This document shows, one piece after another, positions 1 to 5,393 of a DNA stretch of 6,106 nt. The DNA comes from an uncultured Eubacteriales bacterium (GTDB taxonomy: Bacteria > Bacillota > Clostridia > Oscillospirales > Acutalibacteraceae): assembly GCA_900320235.1 (NCBI GenBank), contig ONRO01000225.1, positions 1-6,106 on the forward strand. Direction: 5' to 3'. The notes beneath the pieces are model-generated. The model was given only the letters and a program-made list of their open reading frames with translations. It was not told the origin of the DNA and ran no database searches. A program made the translations under genes and the position numbers. Numbering within the stretch: position 1 is the stretch's first letter; each line of letters starts with the position of its first letter.

Positions 1-683
1 GTGTTAAGATATATTGAAGCTCCGCTGTATGAAAGTCTTTTCAGAGCCGCATCATCAAGTGAGTTCATATCTTCAACAGCAATCAGAGGTATCTCTGCGT
101 GGGGAAGGGCCTTTTCAAGAAGTATTGAAAGCTCTCCTGCGCCGTCAGTGCTGTAAATTCCGAAGGCGGCAGCTCCGAGAGACTGAAGTGTGATCAGTGC
201 GGAGATGTAGTCAGTTTCATTTTCGCTTTTTCCGTCTTCATCGGCATTTACTGTGACAAAAACAGGAATTTCAGCCTGTTCGCCTGCGATAACGGCAGCT
301 CTCATCTGCCACAGTCTGCTGCAGCCGTGCATCAGAATAATATCTGTTCCGAGATCACGCAGTATGGTCATTTTTTCAAGATAATCGAATACAGCAGCTT
401 CAAAGGCTCCGCAGTCATATTCGACAGCACAGTCTTCACTTCCGAGAACAGCGGCGATAAGGGCACCGTCTGCAGCTTTGCTTTTAGCTGCGGAAAGAGC
501 AGCAGAATATCTTTGCGCAAGTTCGTCATCATCATCTGTTTCTTCAAGCAAAATATGATTGATGTGCCTCGTTTCGGCAATTATCAGATTGCAGCGGCTG
601 GTACAGGCGGCAGGTTCAATATTATCAGTATCTCCTGTTTCAGTCAGACAGGCTGCAAGGGGAAGGCTGAAATTCTTTTTCAT
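1..683 (-). CDS. Homocysteine S-methyltransferase-like protein, degenerate, C-terminus outside window
   Basis: An open frame from ATG at 683 reaches the left edge without a stop (227 residues seen). An AAAGGAG ribosome binding site at 690-696, 6 bases upstream, supports the start. Residues 112-180 resemble the middle of the homocysteine S-methyltransferase barrel found in MetH and related enzymes: GTDIILMHGCSRLWQMRAAV, then IPVFVTVNADEDGKSENETD, then ALITLQSLGAAAFGIYST. Active members transfer a methyl group to homocysteine using a zinc held by three Cys, the first in a G-[LVI]-N-C motif. Here that motif reads GIYS (175-178), with Ser instead of Cys, and the usual Glu-Thr after the preceding strand is His-Gly (119-120). 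The usual N-terminal DGAMGT-type motif is absent; residues 1-50 begin in mid-barrel and contain an acidic DDDD run. The remaining two zinc Cys would lie off the window. The gene follows argS by 37 bases and is probably cotranscribed. The fold assignment is fairly sure; activity is doubtful, and a pseudoenzyme is likely. Confidence 0.72.
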   Translation of the reverse strand, partial: MKKNFSLPLAACLTETGDTDNIEPAACTSRCNLIIAETRHINHILLEETDDDDELAQRYSAALSAAKSKAADGALIAAVLGSEDCAVEYDCGAFEAAVFDYLEKMTILRDLGTDIILMHGCSRLWQMRAAVIAGEQAEIPVFVTVNADEDGKSENETDYISALITLQSLGAAAFGIYSTDGAGELSILLEKALPHAEIPLIAVEDMNSLDDAALKRLSYSGASIYLN

Positions 684-720
684 AGTGTACTCCTTTGTGG
701 TATAGCGGAACTGTCGTACA

Positions 721-2406
721 TTACATTGATTCAGGCGCTGTAATCTTGAACATTGTAAGAATATTCGCAATTACTGTTTTTGCTGCAAGACAGAGTGCAA
801 GACGAGCCTGCATGAGGGATTCATCGTCGCTTCTGACTTTGCATGCATTATAGAATTTATGGAACAGCGCTGCTGTATCATATACATATCTTGTGATTCT
901 TGATGGGTCATAATCCTTTGCGGCTGTAACTACCTCGTCCTCAAGTGAAGCAAGCTTGTTGATAAGCTCGATCTCCTCGGGAGCTGTGAGCTTTGCATAA
1001 TCCTCTGCCGTGCAGTCACGGGGAGTGATATTTTCCTCTGCAAGCTTTTTGACGATATTGCATATTCTTGCATGAGCGTACTGAACGTAGTAAACGGGAT
1101 TCTGTGATGATTTTTCGACAGCAAGGTCAAGATCAAAATCAAAATGGGTATTTGCTTCTCTGAGATTGAAGAAGAAACGTGCTGCATCAATCGGGATCTC
1201 CTCAAGGAGAGTGACAAGAGTGATAGCCTTGCCGCTTCTTTTTGAAAGCTTATACTGCTCGCCGTCTTTGATAAGTCTTACCATCTGCATAAGAACGACA
1301 TCGAGCTTTGAAGCGTCAACACCGAGAGCTGTGAGAGCAGCCTTCAGACGCGGAACATATCCGTGGTGATCTGCACCGAGAACATCAACAGCCTTGTCAA
1401 AGCCTCTTGTAACGAGCTTGTCATAATGATATGCGATATCAGGAACAACATATGTAGGAAGACCGTTTGAACGGATAAGAACGAAATCCTTGTCTGCACC
1501 GAATTCGCTTGCTCTGAACCAGACTGCGCCGTCCTGCTCATAGGTATGACCCTTTTCGGTCAGAAGGTCAACGATATGCTTTACAGCACCGCTGTTATGC
1601 AGTGTACTTTCCCTGAACCAGTTGTCATATTTTATGCGGTATTTGAGAAGGTCACGCTCAAGACCTGCGATATTCAGCGGAAGAGCATAGTCAACAAGAG
1701 CCTTTCTTCTTTCCTCAGTGGTAGCATCTGCATATTTGTCGCCGTTTATTTCAGCGAAAGCCTTTGCATGATCGATAATATCCTGACCATGATAAGCGTC
1801 CTCCGGCATTTCAATGCCTTCCTTATAAAGCTGGAGATATCTTGTTTCAAGTGAAAGACCGAACTTTTCGATCTGATTTCCGGCATCGTTTACATAGAAT
1901 TCTCTTTCTACATTGTAGCCTGCTTCGTCAAGAAGGCTTGCAAGCTGATCTCCGAGAGCGCCGCCTCTTGCATTTCCGACATGCATCGGGCCTGTCGGGT
2001 TAGCTGAAACGAATTCAACAAGAACCCTTTTTCCGCCGCCGAAATCAGAACGTCCGTAATTTTCGCCCTTCTGCCTGATCTCCTCAAGTGCATTTGCATA
2101 GAACTCAGGTGAATAGAAGAAATTTATGAATCCGGGACCTGCGATCTCTGTTTTTTCAAGACCTGTGCCTGAAAGGTCGATCTTTGAAGTCAGAGCCTCA
2201 GCAATTTTTCTGGGTGCTGATCTGAAAACCCTTGCGCTTACCATTGCGGCATTAGTTGCAAGGTCGCCGTGAGAGCGGTCTGCCGGAGTTTCTATATTAA
2301 AAGAGGGGATCTCACCTTCGGGGAGAAGTCCCTCGCTTATTGCTGCTTTGAATGCATTGTTAATTGCGGCATCAAGCTTCTGTACTGTTATCTGTGCCGT
2401 TGACAT
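721..2406 (-). CDS. argS: Arginyl-tRNA synthetase (ArgRS)
   Basis: A cytoplasmic class I aminoacyl-tRNA synthetase that charges tRNA-Arg with arginine using ATP. The chosen ATG at 2406 gives 561 residues, normal for the family. It has a perfect AAGGAGG at 2416-2422, 9 bases upstream; an in-frame ATG at 2466 would add 20 residues without a comparable site. Domains in order: N-terminal additional domain (about 1-110, with RSHGDLATNAA at 44-54); catalytic Rossmann fold with SANPTGP (134-140) and the HIGH-type motif written HVGN (142-145); YVNDAGNQIEKFG (171-183); DVLGADHHGYVPRLKAAL (341-358); KMSKS-type loop KLSKRSG (386-392); and a C-terminal DALR anticodon-binding domain starting near NPVYYVQYAHARI (436-448). 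The last His of HIGH is Asn, a variant I believe is common in clostridial ArgRS. Its first 35 bases overlap the upstream DUF1934 gene, suggesting translational coupling. The product call is secure. Confidence 0.97.
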   Translation of the reverse strand: MSTAQITVQKLDAAINNAFKAAISEGLLPEGEIPSFNIETPADRSHGDLATNAAMVSARVFRSAPRKIAEALTSKIDLSGTGLEKTEIAGPGFINFFYSPEFYANALEEIRQKGENYGRSDFGGGKRVLVEFVSANPTGPMHVGNARGGALGDQLASLLDEAGYNVEREFYVNDAGNQIEKFGLSLETRYLQLYKEGIEMPEDAYHGQDIIDHAKAFAEINGDKYADATTEERRKALVDYALPLNIAGLERDLLKYRIKYDNWFRESTLHNSGAVKHIVDLLTEKGHTYEQDGAVWFRASEFGADKDFVLIRSNGLPTYVVPDIAYHYDKLVTRGFDKAVDVLGADHHGYVPRLKAALTALGVDASKLDVVLMQMVRLIKDGEQYKLSKRSGKAITLVTLLEEIPIDAARFFFNLREANTHFDFDLDLAVEKSSQNPVYYVQYAHARICNIVKKLAEENITPRDCTAEDYAKLTAPEEIELINKLASLEDEVVTAAKDYDPSRITRYVYDTAALFHKFYNACKVRSDDESLMQARLALCLAAKTVIANILTMFKITAPESM

Positions 2407-2836
2407 TATTGTCTGCCTCCTTAATATGTAATGTAAGCTCGTTTGTACTTGCAAGCTCATTTTCAATATCTATATTGTATCGGACGGAAATGCTTCCGCC
2501 GTTATCGTCAAGCTCTACCGAAACTTTTTCGGTAAAAATTCCGAGTGTCATATTGCCGTAGGGAGTACGGTATTCGCATCGGTGACGCTCGCCCTTTTCA
2601 AGAATAAGGTTATGGCTCATATCGCCGCCCTTCATTACCGTCACGACATTGTTCTTGTCGACCTTGACTGTTGTGCGGTAATGCTTTTCGGGATTCTGCG
2701 GATCATATTCCTTGTATGTGATATATCTGCTGTCTCCGCGCATCACATATGCAGCATTCGTCTGCAGCTCAACCTTATCAGAGCTGCCGTTTACATACTG
2801 CTTTCCGCAGACCGAAAGAAGATATTTTTCTTCCAT
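2372..2836 (-). CDS. DUF1934/YwiB-family small beta-barrel protein, function unknown
   Basis: A predicted cytoplasmic protein of 154 residues. The ATG at 2836 has AAGGAG at 2845-2850, 8 bases upstream; the open frame extends further upstream to 3004, but those 56 residues look like translated non-coding DNA and contain the likely promoter. Family signs are an alternating polar/hydrophobic strand pattern, YKEYDP (41-46), KGGDMSHNLILEKGERHRC (69-87), TPYGNMTLGIFTEKVSVEL (91-109) and GGSISVRYNIDIENELAST (113-131). These match the DUF1934 family (B. subtilis YwiB), whose members fold as calycin-like beta barrels. In Bacillus ywiB also sits directly before argS, so the gene order supports the call. 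There is no signal peptide or membrane segment. The last 14 residues are Asn/Asp/Thr-rich and lie over the argS ribosome binding site and start. The biochemical role is unknown; conserved linkage to argS hints at a translation- or arginine-related role, but that is inference. Confidence 0.88.
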   Translation of the reverse strand: MEEKYLLSVCGKQYVNGSSDKVELQTNAAYVMRGDSRYITYKEYDPQNPEKHYRTTVKVDKNNVVTVMKGGDMSHNLILEKGERHRCEYRTPYGNMTLGIFTEKVSVELDDNGGSISVRYNIDIENELASTNELTLHIKEADNNVNGTDNSTEA

Positions 2837-2908
2837 TTCTTTTTCTCCTTTTTTATAATTCCATTCAGCTGATTGTAAAATACTGAAATGCTCACTTCGT
2901 CCGTTCAA

Positions 2909-2937
2909 ATAATAGTGAAAATGATATTTGTGTACAA
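2909..2937 (-). promoter_or_regulatory. Candidate sigma-A-type promoter for DUF1934-argS
   Basis: On the minus strand, TTGTAC (2937-2932) and TATTAT (2914-2909) stand 17 bases apart. The -10 matches the consensus at 5 of 6 bases, the -35 at only 3 of 6. Transcription would begin near 2902, giving a leader of about 65 bases before the DUF1934 ATG. The position, in the only large gap of the minus-strand cluster, fits a separate transcription unit. Confidence 0.5.
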
Positions 2938-2971
2938 TGGATTCAGCGTTTGACCGGAAGAAAACCGTGCA

Positions 2972-2992
2972 GCTTATTATTCCTGAATAAGC
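2972..2992 (-). other. Small inverted repeat after murI, possible weak terminator
   Basis: GCTTATT and AATAAGC form a 7-base-pair stem with a 7-base loop in the gap downstream of the murI stop (51 bases past it). It is AT-rich, and the nearest T run (TTTT) starts about 6 bases after it, so it is at best a poor intrinsic terminator. No better terminator was found in the gap 2837-3042. Confidence 0.3.
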
Positions 2993-3042
2993 CTGACGAA
3001 GCAAACCGGTTCACATTCCGGATACAGCGTCACAGCTATGGA

Positions 3043-3867
3043 TCAGATTTTTTTCGTAAGCTTGTCAAGACTGAGATGAACAGCTTCCTGTTCAACGCTT
3101 TTGCCGAGGAAAAGATCGGCTGTTTTGCGGAATCCGTCAACAGTATCGCTTACATAATATGTACAGCTGCCGAGGGTGCTGCTGCTGTTGAGCAGCCCGC
3201 GGCTTCCGAGGATATTTGCGGCATAAAGCGCAGTTTCCTTTCCTGAATCAATAAGCGTAACATTTTTTCCGAGATAATCGGATATTGCCTGAGCAATAAT
3301 CGGGAAATGAGTGCAGCCGAGAATAAGAGTGTCAATGCCTTCTGCTTTCATTTCCGAGAGATACCTTTCAACGACAAGCTTTACAATATCGTCATCTGCC
3401 GAAATAAAACCGTTTTCAACAAGCGGAACAAACAGCGGACAATCCTGCTGATAAACATTGATACGCTCGTCCTGGCTGAGTATTTCTTTTTTGTATGAGC
3501 AGCTTTTTACTGTTGCGGAGGTTCCGATTATTCCGATCTTTCCGTTTCTTGTTGCTTTCACGGCAGCACTTGCTGTCGGATATACAACTCCTGTGAAAGG
3601 TACCGGAAGTGTGTCATAAAGCTCTGTTGCAACTGAGCTTACGGTTCCGCATGCTGCAATTATCATCTTTACGCCCTTTGATAAAAGGAAATCTGCATCC
3701 TGACGGGCATAAAGCCTGATTGTTTTGTCGCTTCTTGTTCCGTAGGGAACCCTTGCGGTGTCGCCAAAATATATGATATTTTCCTGCGGAAGAACTTTGA
3801 TAAGCTCCTTGACAGCAGTAAGTCCGCCGAGTCCTGAATCAAAAACACCGATAGCCTGTTCAGACAT
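3043..3867 (-). CDS. murI: Glutamate racemase
   Basis: A cytoplasmic, cofactor-independent racemase that interconverts L- and D-glutamate, giving the D-Glu that MurD adds to peptidoglycan precursors. The frame has 274 residues from ATG at 3867, normal for the family. Key motifs: FDSGLGGLTAVKEL (9-22) with catalytic-site Asp10; FGDTARVPYGTRS (34-46); first catalytic Cys73 in AACGTVSS (71-78); second catalytic Cys185 in LILGCTHFPI (181-190); and LIDSGKETA (205-213). Both cysteines of the two-base mechanism are present. The residue after Cys73 is Gly where most family members have Asn (ACNT), a substrate-contact position; this may be a lineage variant. The ATG overlaps the end of ddl by 8 bases, so the two are almost certainly cotranscribed and coupled. 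A moderate purine-rich site (GAGAGGG at 3877-3883) precedes the start by 9 bases. A start at 3909 would add 14 residues inside ddl and is less likely. Confidence 0.96.
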   Translation of the reverse strand: MSEQAIGVFDSGLGGLTAVKELIKVLPQENIIYFGDTARVPYGTRSDKTIRLYARQDADFLLSKGVKMIIAACGTVSSVATELYDTLPVPFTGVVYPTASAAVKATRNGKIGIIGTSATVKSCSYKKEILSQDERINVYQQDCPLFVPLVENGFISADDDIVKLVVERYLSEMKAEGIDTLILGCTHFPIIAQAISDYLGKNVTLIDSGKETALYAANILGSRGLLNSSSTLGSCTYYVSDTVDGFRKTADLFLGKSVEQEAVHLSLDKLTKKI

Positions 3868-4942
3868 TTTTACCAGCCCTCTCAAATGCAAGTTCAATAA
3901 GACGTTCAATCAGCTTGCTGCTTTCAAATCCGCTTGCAGCCATGAGCTTCGGATACATGCTTATTGATGTGAAGCCGGGGAGTGTATTGATCTCGTTGAG
4001 AAGAATACGTCCTTCGTCTGTTACAAAGAAGTCAACTCTTGAAAGACCCTCGCAGGCAAGTGTTGTATATGCTCTTGCAGCGATCTGCTGTACTCTGCCG
4101 ATAAGCTCATCGCTTATATGTGCAGGAATATAAAGCTTGGATTCTGCATTATTGTATTTTGCGTCATAGTCATAGAATTCAGCAGCAGGTGCGATCTGAC
4201 CGGGAACTGAAACAAAGGGATCCTCATTTCCCAGTACAGCACATTCTACTTCCTTGCCGATGATATTTTCCTCGACAAGAATACGGCTGTCTTCTTTTGA
4301 AGCTTTTTCAATTGCTGTGATAAGCTCATCTCTTGAATGAGCCTTTGTGATGCCGACAGATGAACCGGCATTTGAAGGCTTGACAAATACAGGATATCCG
4401 CCAAGTTCATTTTCAATTCTGCTGATATATTCATCAGGATTCTTTTTGAATTCACCTGCATAGAACCATGTGAACTTTGCCTGATCGATTCCTGCGTGTT
4501 CAAACATTATATTAGTGGAGATCTTGTCCATGCATTCTGTTGAAGCGATAACGCCGCAGCCGACATAGGGGATACCGGACATTTCAAGAAGACCCTGAAG
4601 TGTTCCGTCCTCACCGTTTTTACCGTGGAGTACAGGGAATACAACGTCAAGTCTGAGCTTTTCTGTGGTGCCGTCCTTATTTATGATAATAATACCGCTG
4701 ACAGAGGGGGCAGGTGCGATGAAAGCTGTTCTGTTGTTTTCATTATGTTCCCATGAACCGTCTGCGATGGCGGAAATATCACCGTCATAAAGGAACCAGC
4801 GTCCTTCTTTAGTAATACCGATTGTAACAATCTCGTATTTATCTGACGGGATCTGACTAATTACATATGATGCTGATACTCTTGAAACCTCATGTTCAGA
4901 GGATTTGCCGCCGAATATTACAGCTATGCGCTTCTTCTGCAA
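3860..4942 (-). CDS. ddl: D-alanine-D-alanine ligase, TTG start
   Basis: An ATP-grasp ligase that joins two D-alanines for the end of the peptidoglycan stem peptide; cytoplasmic. With the TTG at 4942 the protein has 360 residues. Motifs: IAVIFGGKSSEHEVS (6-20) at the N-terminal fold; HGKNGEDGTLQGLLE (106-120); ATP-grasp KPSNAGSSVGI (188-198); EFYDYDAKY (255-263), carrying the Tyr associated with D-Ala rather than D-lactate as second substrate; and LNEINTLPGFTSISMYPKL (315-333) with metal-binding Glu/Asn and the Ser-Met-Tyr-Pro-Lys closing motif. Nothing suggests a vancomycin-type D-Ala-D-Lac ligase. An in-frame GTG at 4951 would add three residues, but it overlaps the AGGAG ribosome binding site, while TTG stands 8 bases after it. 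The gene is first of a unit with murI and is preceded by a structured leader and a promoter candidate. Confidence 0.96.
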   Translation of the reverse strand: MQKKRIAVIFGGKSSEHEVSRVSASYVISQIPSDKYEIVTIGITKEGRWFLYDGDISAIADGSWEHNENNRTAFIAPAPSVSGIIIINKDGTTEKLRLDVVFPVLHGKNGEDGTLQGLLEMSGIPYVGCGVIASTECMDKISTNIMFEHAGIDQAKFTWFYAGEFKKNPDEYISRIENELGGYPVFVKPSNAGSSVGITKAHSRDELITAIEKASKEDSRILVEENIIGKEVECAVLGNEDPFVSVPGQIAPAAEFYDYDAKYNNAESKLYIPAHISDELIGRVQQIAARAYTTLACEGLSRVDFFVTDEGRILLNEINTLPGFTSISMYPKLMAASGFESSKLIERLIELAFERAGKNV

Positions 4943-4950
4943 AATAACCA

Positions 4951-4955
4951 CTCCT
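4951..4955 (-). promoter_or_regulatory. Ribosome binding site that sets the ddl start
   Basis: AGGAG at 4955-4951, read on the minus strand, lies 8 bases before TTG at 4942. The alternative GTG (4951-4949) shares its first base with this site and could not use it, so the rare TTG is the better start. Confidence 0.75.
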
Positions 4956-4974
4956 ACATTTATTATATATTACG

Positions 4975-5037
4975 GAAAACTCTGAATAATACAGGGTTTC
5001 CATTATTGGGGGCACAGCGCCCGGAAACAGCGTTTTC
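4975..5037 (-). promoter_or_regulatory. Nested inverted repeats in the ddl leader
   Basis: Read on the minus strand, three helices nest: GAAAAC (5037-5032) with GTTTTC (4980-4975), GTTTCC (5028-5023) with GGAAAC (5001-4996), and GGGC (5022-5019) with GCCC (5013-5010) closing a 5-base loop. A competing hairpin pairs AATAAT (5007-5002) with ATTATT (4990-4985); it crosses the middle helix, so the two are alternatives or a pseudoknot. The block ends 19 bases before the ddl ribosome binding site. It lacks a T-box signature and matches no riboswitch I recognise. Pairings were found by eye, and stability was not computed. Confidence 0.45.
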
Positions 5038-5075
5038 TGCACTGCAAAAGGAAAAAACTAACCTTATAATTAAAT

Positions 5076-5104
5076 ATATTATCACACATTCTCAGCTTGT
5101 GCAA
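5076..5104 (-). promoter_or_regulatory. Candidate promoter for ddl-murI
   Basis: On the minus strand, TTGCAC (5104-5099) and TAATAT (5081-5076) are separated by 17 bases; the sequence just before the -10 is TGTGA. Match to consensus is moderate (3 of 6 and 4 of 6). Transcription would begin near 5069 and give a leader of about 127 bases containing the inverted repeats at 4975-5037. Confidence 0.45.
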
Positions 5105-5129
5105 TTGTATTTTGTAAATAATTACTTTT

Positions 5130-5158
5130 TTGACATGAGAACATATATGAATTATGCT
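5130..5158 (+). promoter_or_regulatory. Candidate upstream promoter (P1) of the NlpC/P60 gene
   Basis: A perfect -35 TTGACA (5130-5135) is followed after 17 bases by TATGCT (5153-5158; 4 of 6). Transcription would start near 5165 and pass through the T9 run at 5191-5199 before reaching the gene. It stands back to back with the ddl promoter candidate, with 25 bases between the two -35 boxes. Confidence 0.45.
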
Positions 5159-5217
5159 ATATCTTTTGTGCAAAGTGCTGAATATTGGACTTTTTTTTTG
5201 ATATATTAGAAAAAGAC

Positions 5218-5246
5218 TTGATTTTTTATTATATTGATGTTATTAT
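5218..5246 (+). promoter_or_regulatory. Candidate proximal promoter (P2) of the NlpC/P60 gene
   Basis: TTGATT (5218-5223; 4 of 6) and TATTAT (5241-5246; 5 of 6) are 17 bases apart. The start would lie near 5253, leaving a leader of about 140 bases. P1 and P2 may both be used. Confidence 0.5.
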
Positions 5247-5257
5247 CTATACAGATT

Positions 5258-5274
5258 TGTTACAAGTTTGAAAT
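5258..5274 (+). promoter_or_regulatory. WalR-box-like direct repeat (weak)
   Basis: TGTTAC, five bases, then TGAAAT. This matches the WalR (YycF) consensus TGTWAH-N5-TGTWAH with one mismatch. WalRK controls NlpC/P60-type wall hydrolases in Bacillus, so the context fits. The motif is short and AT-rich and can occur by chance, and it lies downstream of both promoter candidates. Confidence 0.25.
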
Positions 5275-5326
5275 AATTTTTACGGATGCGGTCCTGATTA
5301 AGTTAAAAAATTGTAATTTGAAATAA
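5267..5326 (+). repeat. Two copies of TTTGAAATAA, 50 bases apart
   Basis: The exact 10-base word TTTGAAATAA occurs at 5267-5276 and at 5317-5326 in the NlpC/P60 leader. Each is preceded by a complementary hexamer (TTACAA at 5260-5265, TTGTAA at 5311-5316) that could pair with the other. Confidence 0.5.
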
Positions 5327-5382
5327 CGGGTCGCCGGCAAATCGATTAAATTAAGCTCAGGCTTAGGAAAAATCGAAGGGAG
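5288..5382 (+). promoter_or_regulatory. Structured 5' leader of the NlpC/P60 gene, class not recognised
   Basis: Helix A pairs GCGGTCC (5288-5294) with GGGTCGC (5328-5334), 7 pairs including two G-U. It may continue through GTTA (5302-5305) with TAAC (5324-5327). Helix B pairs TCGATT (5342-5347) with AATCGA (5371-5376) and encloses TAAGC (5352-5356) with GCTTA (5361-5365) around a TCAG loop. The last base of helix B is the first base of the ribosome binding site (5376-5382), so folding could affect translation. The conserved blocks of the c-di-AMP (ydaO) and c-di-GMP riboswitches, which often precede such genes, are not evident. Confidence 0.4.
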
Positions 5383-5393
5383 TTATTACACTG

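Larger units (their letters stand above)
4943..5393. other. Divergent intergenic region between ddl and the NlpC/P60 gene
   Basis: These 451 AT-rich bases hold no credible gene. They contain a ddl leader with inverted repeats (4975-5037), a ddl promoter candidate (5076-5104), two plus-strand promoter candidates (5130-5158 and 5218-5246), a run of nine T (5191-5199) and a structured leader of the NlpC/P60 gene (about 5253-5393). Each is listed separately. Confidence 0.8.

Noticed and set aside
327..743. Plus-strand open frame of 138 residues
   Set aside because: It is antisense to the methyltransferase-like gene and the argS end, has no ribosome binding site and gives a composition with no recognisable motif.
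2407..2466. 20-residue N-terminal extension of argS
   Set aside because: The added residues lie in another frame of the DUF1934 gene and do not look like ArgRS; the perfect AAGGAGG fits ATG at 2406.
2852..2879. TTTACA and TATAAA, 16 bases apart, on the minus strand before DUF1934
   Set aside because: Boxes match well, but transcription would begin in or after the ribosome binding site, so it could not make a normal mRNA; the candidate at 2909-2937 is better placed.
2837..3004. 56-residue N-terminal extension of the DUF1934 protein
   Set aside because: It does not resemble the family, contains the promoter candidate, and the strong AAGGAG site fits ATG at 2836.
3860..4942. Vancomycin-resistance type D-Ala-D-Lac ligase
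   Set aside because: The EFYDYDAKY Tyr motif and the absence of vanH/vanX neighbours point to a housekeeping D-Ala-D-Ala ligase.
4956..5069. T-box riboswitch before ddl
   Set aside because: The conserved T-box sequence (TGG-N-ACCGCG type) and an antiterminator/terminator pair are missing.
5175..5199. Intrinsic terminator at the T9 run
   Set aside because: The only stem before it is five A/T-rich pairs with a 12-base loop, too weak for a confident call.
5135..5209. Possible 24-residue small protein on the plus strand
   Set aside because: There is no ribosome binding site before the ATG, and it sits across promoter-like AT-rich DNA; its composition is compatible with chance.
5253..5393. c-di-AMP (ydaO) or c-di-GMP riboswitch before the NlpC/P60 gene
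   Set aside because: Some GC-rich words look similar, but the ordered conserved blocks of these families could not be found by eye; a covariance search would decide.
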